Source: Cyathus striatus (taxonomy: Eukaryota; Basidiomycota; Agaricomycetes; Agaricales; Nidulariaceae). Taken from it: a stretch of 64,000 nucleotides of DNA. The stretch spans positions 4,898,001 through 4,962,000 of the forward strand of contig JAOVFP010000008.1 of assembly GCA_025738555.1 (NCBI GenBank), in the 5' to 3' direction. A program made the translations under genes and the position numbers. The notes beneath the pieces are model-generated. The model searched no databases, was not told where the DNA came from, and worked only from the letters and a program-made list of their open reading frames with translations. Positions 56,731 through 64,000 of this stretch are shown in pieces. Position 1 is the stretch's first letter, and each line of letters opens with the position of its first letter.

Positions 56731-58806
56731 ATGGACCTACATGCAGAGAAATTAACCAACAAGGAACTCGAAATCAAACCTGTCATTTCCCCATCTCCCT
56801 CTCACCCACAGTCCCCACTCTCCAAGGATAGCATGTCCCAAACCCGTCTCAATGTCCATATCCAGTCTGTCGACACAGACTCCAATGACGAGGGTTATCG
56901 ATTATACCGAGGCCGTTTTGTGGGTCTTGTGGGCATGGTTAGTCAACTTCATCACCCTCCTCGAGGCTGCAATGCTAACTTCATTGCTAGGTCTTCCTGA
57001 ATATTGTTTCTGCCATGGCATGGCCATGGTTTGGTCCCATATCGAACAACAGTGCGAACCTTTTAATCCTTTTACCTCTCACCATATCAAGTCCAACCCG
57101 CCTCTTTACAGTGGCCAGTGAATTCGGTATTACCCTCGATGAGGTGAACTGGCTAGGGAATATTGTCGCCTGCGTATACCTCCCTACTGCCATTCTCATT
57201 CCGATATTCGTCTCCAAGTATGGGTTTCGGAGATGTGTGAGTAACACCCTTCATTTTTGTTTCTCGACGAAAAACGTACGTCTCCCATTAGTATTAATAT
57301 TTTCATTCTAGTGTGATCTAGGTGCTGTGGCCCTCGTCCTGTCCGCATGGATTAGGTATGCCGGCACTGCGCGGTCGCTGTCGCCCAGAGGAGCTTATGC
57401 CCTCCTAATTATCGGGCAGGTACGCGCTTTCCCCTTTTGGGCTCCGCTTCACGCCATTAAACACGCAACAGTTTTTCGCTGCCATAGCTCAACCAGTGTA
57501 TCAAGTCCTAGGACCCAAATATTCTGAGACATGGTTCAACCTACAGGGAAGAACCACCGCCACCATGGTTATAGCCATCTGTATGTTTACGTTTACATCA
57601 ACTGCTGGCTGTGTACATGTCTGATTTATGGCGCAGCGAATCCTGTGGGTGGCGCATTGGGACAGCTTTTGAGCCCAATTGTAGGCGACACAAAGCAATC
57701 AATCTTAGTGCTGGGGATTATGGCAACGGCAGTGACTCCGTTCATTTTTCTTATACGAAGTGCTCCACCGTCTCCCCCCAGTAAGTCACACCTTCCAAGT
57801 TTGGGTCTTCCTTGTGAACTAACTTCGAAAATTTCCTCGAAGCTTATGCAGGATCGAAGCCTTCTCCATCGTTGCACTCCCTTCTCAGAGCGATGCTAGG
57901 TCGGGAAGAATCGCCTGACAAATATATGTCCCCTCGCGAGAGGTTAGATTTCCTCATTATAATTTTCATCTTTGGTGCACTTGTAGCTGCGTAAGTTTTT
58001 CGGCTTATTATTTAACTCTTTATGCTAATATACTGCAGGTCCAACGCGTTTGCAATTCTCACCGGCCAACTACTCGCAAGTCAAACGCACCATTCCTTAA
58101 TGTGTTGTTTCTGATCTTTTTCACGCAGGAGCCACAAGGATACACATCAGATGAAGCTGGTTTTATGGGCGCCTGTCTCCTTCTTACAGGGATTGTAGCA
58201 GCCATCATTACCGCGCCTCTCTTTGATCGTGTATTCACGCATCATCTGGCGCTTACGGCAAAGATATTGGTCCCTATAGTTGCCGGGATGTGGTTGTCTT
58301 TAATATGGATTGGTGAGCATGCATATCGTTCTTGACATTCTGGACGCAGACTTATGCAATGCAAGTACAGTGAAACCACATAACACTGCTGTGCTGTTCG
58401 TCGTGATGACTATAATCGGCGTCGGCTCAATCACTATGCTTCCTGTTGGACTCGAGCTCGCATGTGAACTTACGAGAAACGCCGATGGAAGCTCAGCGAT
58501 TCTGTGGTTCTTTGGAAACTTGTTCGGAGTAATATTTGTGTTGTGTGAGTACAGTTTCTATCAACTCCTTAGGTTCGTACGGTTCTGATAATCATTACAG
58601 CGCAAGGGGCGCTGCGAGCAGGAGAAGATGCCTCACCACCTTTAAATATGCGCAGAGCACTGATATTCAATGGTACATTCGTGATGGCCACAGCATCACT
58701 AATTTTCCTCCTTCGAGGGCATCAAGCGCGGAAGGAGCTCGATGAGAAGAAATATCAAGCCTACATCGAGACTGCGGAGATGAGAAATACATCCGCTATT
58801 GCATGA
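56731..58806 (+). CDS. MFS transporter, SLC49 (FLVCR/DIRC2)-like
   Basis: This is a twelve-helix plasma or vacuolar membrane transporter. The start MDLHAEKLTNKEL leads a cytosolic Ser/Pro-rich tail, then EGYRLYRGRFVGLVGM into helix 1. The family traits are AMAWPWFGPISNN, SEFGITLDEVNWLGNIVACVYLP, IFVSKYGFRRC, AQPVYQVLGPKYSETWFNLQ, GRTTATMVIAI and ANPVGGALGQLLSP, matching the FLVCR/DIRC2 group in which the SETWF and NPxG motifs are conserved. The second half includes DEAGFMGACLLLTGIVAAII and VGLELACELTRNADGSSAIL. The end is EMRNTSAIA. Animal relatives carry haem, choline or pyridoxine; the fungal substrate is not known. Several short introns. Confidence 0.85.
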
Positions 58807-58931
58807 TACCAAATGTTACTACATTCTTTTGACGTATTATTTATTTGATGTTAAATTTATAATTTGTATAATAGACTGCTCTGTTTCTTCGTATTGTTTC
58901 CATTCCACTATACAGTAGGTTCTTCCATTGC

Positions 58932-60755
58932 TACAGTTCAATCGATGCATCATCCCCGCTTTTCTGCTTGTTAAACCCTTGGAAGTATTTTTCACGGAAG
59001 TCTTTGTGTGCAGGGATATGGTTTGTGCTGGAACTTGTAATGGGCTCAAAAGATGGCGGAGGATACTTTTCGGACGTGGTCTTCTTGATTGTAACAAGCT
59101 GCACCGTAGTCAGAACTTAACAGAGTCTATCTGCTTACAATTAAGACTCACCCTTCGTCCCCACGACCCAAAGTCCTGTAGTGAATTCGCAATTACCTCC
59201 ATCCCATCACAAAGCATCGTATAGATATCTACCTCCTCATATTCATCCGTTACCGTAGGAAGGAAGAAAACCAACCGCCCCCCGGGTTTAAGCAGATATC
59301 TCCCCAGAAGAACTAAATCGACCGCTAGATGGGATAATTCGTAAGGTTTTGTAGGGGGTATGTATGGTTGGTCATCAGGCCGCGGTTTCAGTCGATGTTC
59401 TTCGCATAGTTTCTTTTGGGCTTCCGAAAGTTCGCGTTTGCGGCCGAGACGTTTGGCTCCTGCCCGCACACCATCTACACACAACGATATTATAAAGGCA
59501 GATATATACGCGTCAAACGACTTACATGGTGGATCGGTAACGATTGCGTCGAAAAGCTCGCCACATCTCCAAGGATTATGGGTTAGATCGAACGTACAGA
59601 GATCCATTATGCGCGATGCAACGCCATACTGGGCAGCTGCTCGAAGTATACCAGGAGTCTCTTCTGCAGATAGATGAGCTTAGTTATGATGGACGACTGT
59701 ATGATAGTTACCTTTGCCACGCATCTGACGACCGTCGATGTCAGACCCGTATACAAATGCTCCAAAATGTGCAGTAGGCTGGGAGGCCGAAGTTTGGGCA
59801 TTTGTTGCGAAAATGAAATCAAGATGTTAAACTCACATATGCCATGCTTCCGGTACCCATGAATGGGTCATATATGAGTTTTCCCGGAGATGCCTACTAC
59901 ACATCACTTTCCATATTCCCATCTTAAACGTAAGAACTGACCAATGTCTGATTCGCCATGAGCAATGAGATTTCTGATTCCATACTAGTGTTTCCGTAGA
60001 AAGTACGTTTCTTGACGTCGAATTTAGATATTAGCTGGCGAGCAGAGCCTTCTTCGAGCTAACAACGACATTGAAGATTAGTTACAAGGCTTTAGGCAAA
60101 TGGAGACGCACCAACCTCCCGAAGTAAACTTGTCGAAACTGCCCATCTCCTTCATGCTTCATTCGCGTTGTGCCTCGACGATCCGTGTCTATTCTAAATG
60201 TTGAGCTAGTGACCAAATGGGTGGAAATCATATGCAAGGCTCATACATTCTTCAAAACAAGCAATCATTATATCAGGGGTTTTCATGTTAATTTCTCCAA
60301 GGAATGCCATATATGAGAAGCTTTCAATAACCTCTCTCTGTCGTGCCTGCGGTATCTTGTGATTGTATCCAGACACAAGAAATCTAAAGGAGGTATCTGG
60401 AACATATTTCTTCCATAGGTATTCGTTCTGTCGATTTGCAGCATGCACTTCTTCGTAAGTGCTCCCTTGGGCATAGAATTCATATACAGATCTACATTGA
60501 ACTAAAATTAATAAATTCTAGTAAAGTGAAAGAAAGTGACGGGGCGTACTTTATCAATATGCATCTCCTAGCAAGTAATCTTGCATGCTCCTCTTTTTCT
60601 AATTCGATGATCATAAATGGTCGCGTAGGATCGCGATCGTCTGGATTGGGCGACAATGTAAATTCGAATCCATGAAGTTCAGCAATTGAGTAAATTTCAG
60701 GTAGACGGAATTCGTTATGAGATTGAGCAAATTGAAAGAGATATTTCTGCGGCAT
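58932..60755 (-). CDS. TRM11: tRNA (guanine-10-N2) methyltransferase catalytic subunit Trm11
   Basis: This makes m2G10 in tRNA together with Trm112. From ATG 60755: MPQKYLFQFAQSHNEFRLPE, RPFMIIELEKEEHARLLA, SVYEFYAQGSTYEEVH, TSFRFLVSGYNHKIPQARQ and FLGEINMKTPD (THUMP-like amino part). The methyltransferase part has RTFYGNTSMESEISLLMANQ, the SAM-binding GKLIYDPFMGTGSMAYA, YGSDIDGRQMRGK and the catalytic DPPYG formed across an intron (GATCCACCAT then ATGGTGTG). Later segments are RPDDQPYIPPTKPYELSHLA and LKPGGRLVFFLPT. A last exon gives VTIKKTTSEKYPPPSF and ends DDASIEL. About 480 residues with ten or so introns, normal for the family. Divergent from GPN2, 150 bp. Confidence 0.94.
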
Positions 60756-60905
60756 CTGTATAACTGTGGAAGAGATAAACGCGAGGTTCCAATTTCGAAG
60801 TCGTATGTACAGTATGTTTACCAACGTCTTGGAGCTATCGGCCTTAGAGACAAACAAGGTTGTGTTCTATTTTTGACCACAGCGATCTCTTCTGCCATCT
60901 TACCA
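60756..60905. promoter_or_regulatory. 150 bp divergent promoter, TRM11 / GPN2
   Basis: Start codons of the head-to-head pair lie 150 bp apart. No specific factor site was recognised. Confidence 0.45.
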
Positions 60906-62183
60906 ATGCCATTCGGTGAAATTGTCTGCGGTGCTCCTGGGAGTGGCAAGTCCACTTACTGCTATGGAAAACATCAGCTATTTACTGCCCTCAATCGCCC
61001 CGTTTCAATCGTTAATCTCGACCCTGCCAACGACAACATACCGTATCCCTGTGCCATTGATATATCTTCCTTAATTACACTGCAGGACGTTATGAATACC
61101 CATGGATTAGGCCCCAACGGTGGAATGCTGTACTGTATGGAATACCTTGAAGCAAATTTCGATTGGTTGGAAGAGAGACTTAAGGAGCTGGGGAAAGATG
61201 CCTACGTACTTTTCGATCTTCCGGGACAAGTGGAACTCAGTACAAATCATGAAAGTGTGAAGGGAGTCGTTCACAAGCTTATAAAAGTTGGCTTTAGGGT
61301 ACATCATTATTCTCTTGAGCTTCATTAGCTAATACTGACTGAGCTAGTTGGCTGCTGTTCATCTCTGTGACGCACATTATATTACGGATGCTTCTAAATA
61401 TGTATCTGTTCTCCTGCTTTCTCTGCGTGCGATGCTGCATTTGGAACTCCCCCATATAAACGTGTTATCAAAGATAGATCTTCTCAAGCAATACGGAGAC
61501 CTAGGTATGCTATGCATCCTTTACCTCTTACATTATCTTACTTCTTCCAGATTTTAATCTCGACTTCTACACAGAAGTTCAAGATTTATCATATTTGGAG
61601 AATTCACTTTCGGCATCTTTACCACCTAAATATGCTGCCTTGAATATGGCGATGATATCTCTTGTAGAAGATTTCAGTCTGGTCGGATTTGAGACTCTGG
61701 CTGTCGAGGTACCTTCCTTCCTTCATGCGTCACATCTCTACTTACGTCTCTTCGTACTTCCAGGACAAAGAATCAATGTTAACGTTAACGCATGCCATCG
61801 ACCGCGCTACTGGATACGTCTTCCTACCACCTAAAACTGAAACGCAACCGCCTGGCACAGTCGACGACCCCCCCCTTCCGACTTCCCAAAAGCCAAATAC
61901 TTATGCATTACTAAGTACAGCGGCTGGACCCATGAAGCGCGATGTTCACGATATACAGGAACGGTGGATTGACGCAAGAGAACAGCACGATGCATGGGAA
62001 CGTAAAGAGTGGAGAAAGGAGGGTGAGAAGGTCAGGGAGATGGCGAATGTAATGCAATCACAGATGAGCAAAAAGGAAAAGGAAGGAGATGGGAATGAAA
62101 AAATAAGTAAGATAAGGATTCGGGAGCGAAAGGTTGGAAATAATGGGGGTCAGCCAAAGGATACAGATATGGACATGTCGTGA
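60906..62183 (+). CDS. GPN2: GPN-loop GTPase 2
   Basis: This is a cytosolic GTPase that helps assemble and import RNA polymerases. The start MPFGEIVCGAPGSGKSTYCYG contains the P-loop GAPGSGKST; VNLDPANDNIPY follows; the family's GPN loop is HGLGPNGGMLYCMEYL; the G3-type motif is YVLFDLPGQVEL; the G4-type is LSKIDLLKQYGDL. The carboxy half runs through FETLAVEDKESMLTLTHAID, then RATGYVF and a charged Lys/Glu-rich tail to 62183 (DTDMDMS). Spacing of VNLDPAND to GPN suits Gpn2 better than Gpn1 (no long tail) or Gpn3. Introns are short. Divergent from TRM11. Confidence 0.93.
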
Positions 62184-62438
62184 GGCGAATTGTATCTATT
62201 CCCTTTTCATTCTTGTTATTTATATCGTTACAATTATCATAGTTACGTTTGTATCAATGCATTGATTCAATAGAACTTGGTGCAGTTACTTCTTGTGTTG
62301 GAATAGATACGATATATATAGATTCAAAATTACAGATAAGAGAGGCTAAATCATAAAATCAATGTTAAATATGTCATACAGACTTGGGGCTAGTGATACA
62401 ACCAAATAAGGTCCATGCAATAACAAGATCGTTATTCA

Positions 62439-64000
62439 TCATGAGGGAGGAGGTACGGAAATAATTAATAAGCCAGTATTTTTCGAGTGTACATGGCAGG
62501 TTATGTTGTCCCTGGAGGGACTGTTAGCAGTTAACGACGTTAAGAGAAATGGGGCGCTTACTTTCGCATGCGCTTTTGAAGCTCTTGTTTGATCCTCGGG
62601 ATACCGTCCTGGGAGTGAAGGCCTTTGCCAGTAATAACGCTGAGATCAGTCTTCCCTTCGAGAAGTACTCGGCGAAGCGCCTTGTCAGTTTCTTCGATTG
62701 CCTCTTCAACAAGCAAACCATGAAGATCAATAGTATATGGACCACGGTTCATATTTCTAGCTACACAAAATTTTTAGATGCAGGCCGTCAAACGCGTGAC
62801 TAGGACTCACCTTCAAAATACCTCCGACGTGCCTTAGCATGCAGCTTTTTCATTTCAGTCTGAGCGTCCTGGATTTGGAAGCGTAGTAGCATCGCATCCC
62901 TCGTTCGACCTTCTTTTACTGCAGCCTTATGTAGCGACTCCAACTTAACGCGTTCATCACGTTGTGCAAAAGCCTGGTCGCGAAGTGCCTGAGCCTTTTC
63001 CCAGAGTTTTGTCGAGACATGTGTCGATAAAACGCTATGTTCAGAGGCCGGCGATGATATATCAACCATTTCAGAAGCCGCCGCTGCTAACGCAGCATCC
63101 TCTGGATACTCTGTACCATTCGCAGGGGCTATCAATGTTTCCTGAGAAGCGGAATCAAATATCATAGCTTGTGAAGGGGGATGTGGTTCTCGAACTACTA
63201 ACTGGACCAATGGTTGTTCTTGTTCCAAAATTAGGGGGGATAGCTCCCTGCGACGTAGGGCAAGCGGTGTCATTAATGGATCTCCTTCATTCTCCGTATC
63301 TGACAACAACAAATGTTCTTTCCTGGAGTTGTTAATGGATCGTCGGGAGACATAGGGCGTTGTATCGGCATTGGTATGGGAATAGGTGCAGCGGTGGAGA
63401 TGGCAGAAACAGCAGAAGGAGCATATAAGCTTGTCATAGTATCTGCACGGGGTCGGAGACGGTTAGAAATAGATACAGGAGCAGCAACAATGGATGCAGC
63501 GTAAGTTGGTTCCTGGATAGGTGGAGGGGTAGGTGTGGCTTGGGACTCTGGTGATGCACGTTCTTCCTCTGAGCTCAGCTCATTGATGGTAGATAGTCTT
63601 TTAGGAATATCCTCTGTAAAAGAGTCTCTGTCTGGTATGGCTGTCTCAGGAGGTGTAGGGAGTGGGGGGAGGTTAGGTGGACGCGAACCTGCTTCGTCCG
63701 CTTCGTCTGCCTCGAGATATGAGGCCAGAGCAGAAGGGGGGCGTAGTGGAGGAGAAGACTGTGAAGTATGAGGAAATAGCATCATGTGAAGTGGTTGTGG
63801 AGACGCAGGACTGTTAGACCCAGATTCGCCTTGAAGGAAGAAACTGGGTGGAGAAGGCGGGCGGCTTGGATTAAAAGGAGGGGACGGGGGTGTTACGAAC
63901 TCTGGTGTTCTTTCCGGGTCTGAAGTTATGATCGGAGGAAGGGGGGGTTGCGCCGGCAATGATAGTGGTGTCGATTGAAGAGCAACAATATTGGTAATGA
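62439..64000 (-). CDS. Smr-domain protein with DUF1771, 5' end beyond the window
   Basis: The last exon ends at 62439 after a 43 nt or so intron (GTAAGC...ACAG): the Smr domain reads RGPYTIDLHGLLVEEAIEET, VITGKGLHSQDGIPRIK and HVHSKNTGLLIISV, including the DLHG and TGKG motifs. Before it DUF1771 is visible as KAQALRDQAFAQRDERVKLE, AMLLRFQIQDAQTEMKKL and ARRRYFEG. Smr proteins of this type act as endonucleases or RNA-binding proteins in mRNA quality control; activity here is not shown. The upstream part is Pro/Ser-rich and its frame stays open past the window edge without an ATG, so the gene is truncated. Near 63311-63320 the frame appears to slip by one base with no fitting intron. Confidence 0.82.
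63311..63320 (-). other. Apparent one-base frame slip in the Smr gene
   Basis: On the coding strand the Pro-rich frame reads ...DDPLTTPGKNI and then hits Cys-Cys-Cys and a stop, while the downstream frame reads LLSDTENEGDPLMTP. One more T in the short T run (AAA at 63311-63313 on the + strand) would join them smoothly. No GT-AG intron with matching phase and normal length was found. Confidence 0.5.

Noticed and set aside
1..64000. Mobile elements, CRISPR arrays, biosynthetic cluster or new multi-gene system
   Set aside because: No transposase, reverse transcriptase, terminal repeats, regular direct repeats or grouped biosynthetic genes were seen; the lone SDR and the two MFS genes are not near each other or near synthases.

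Overview
The window is nuclear DNA of a filamentous fungus, most likely an agaricomycete basidiomycete. The evidence is gene-dense sequence in which nearly every gene is broken by several 50-60 nt GT-AG introns, pyrimidine-rich leaders before start codons, and a gene set typical of that group (GLTP/HET-C2 family, Cdc11-type septin, PPG1 phosphatase, zf-4CXXC_R1 protein, FHS-type and SLC49-type MFS transporters). I saw no tRNA, rRNA, transposon, CRISPR array or virus-like gene. Most genes are housekeeping and look intact once introns are removed. Because of the introns, CDS coordinates run from the start codon to the stop codon and include introns.

Layout. 1-6.4 kb: cysteinyl-tRNA synthetase (+), free methionine-R-sulfoxide reductase (-) and a glycolipid transfer protein (+). 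8-12 kb: a LysM-domain protein (-) and a Cys3/MetR-type bZIP factor (-). 12-15.7 kb: an ATG-less open stretch, then the splicing factor Cwc24/RNF113 (+). 17-22.7 kb: a C2H2 zinc-finger protein (-), PPG1 phosphatase (+) and a membrane-anchored CRAL-TRIO protein (-). 24.9-30.7 kb: an Rkm4/SETD6-like SET methyltransferase (+), a CUE-domain protein (+), V-ATPase c'' (-) and an ARFRP1/Arl3-type GTPase (+). 31.2-39.9 kb: an SDR oxidoreductase (-), a Cdc11-type septin (+), a Gef1-type CLC exchanger (+) and a small unknown protein (+). 40.7-46.4 kb: Tsr1 (-) and Ada2 (-). 47.7-53.8 kb: an FHS-type MFS transporter (-), Tim17 (-) and a zf-4CXXC_R1/WHIM-like nuclear protein (+). 54-64 kb: a Sws1/ZSWIM7 SWIM-finger protein (-), a WBP4-like U1-type zinc-finger protein (-), an SLC49-like MFS transporter (+), Trm11 (-), GPN2 (+) and an Smr-domain protein (-) that runs off the right edge.

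The genes do not form one pathway. Recurrent themes are translation and ribosome biogenesis (CysRS, Tsr1, Trm11, GPN2, Rkm4), splicing (Cwc24, WBP4-like), chromatin (Ada2, zf-4CXXC_R1) and membrane transport. Several pairs share short divergent promoters (V-ATPase c''/ARFRP1, 97 bp; TRM11/GPN2, 150 bp). Others are tail to tail with short spacers (CysRS/fRMsr, 31 bp; PPG1/CRAL-TRIO, 104 bp). The best leads are an apparent GC-AG intron and a probable mitochondrial alternative start in CysRS, two suspected single-base frame breaks (zf-4CXXC_R1 and Smr genes), a minimal uORF before the bZIP gene, and two adjacent stem-loops near 18.8 kb. I found no convincing wholly new multi-gene system.
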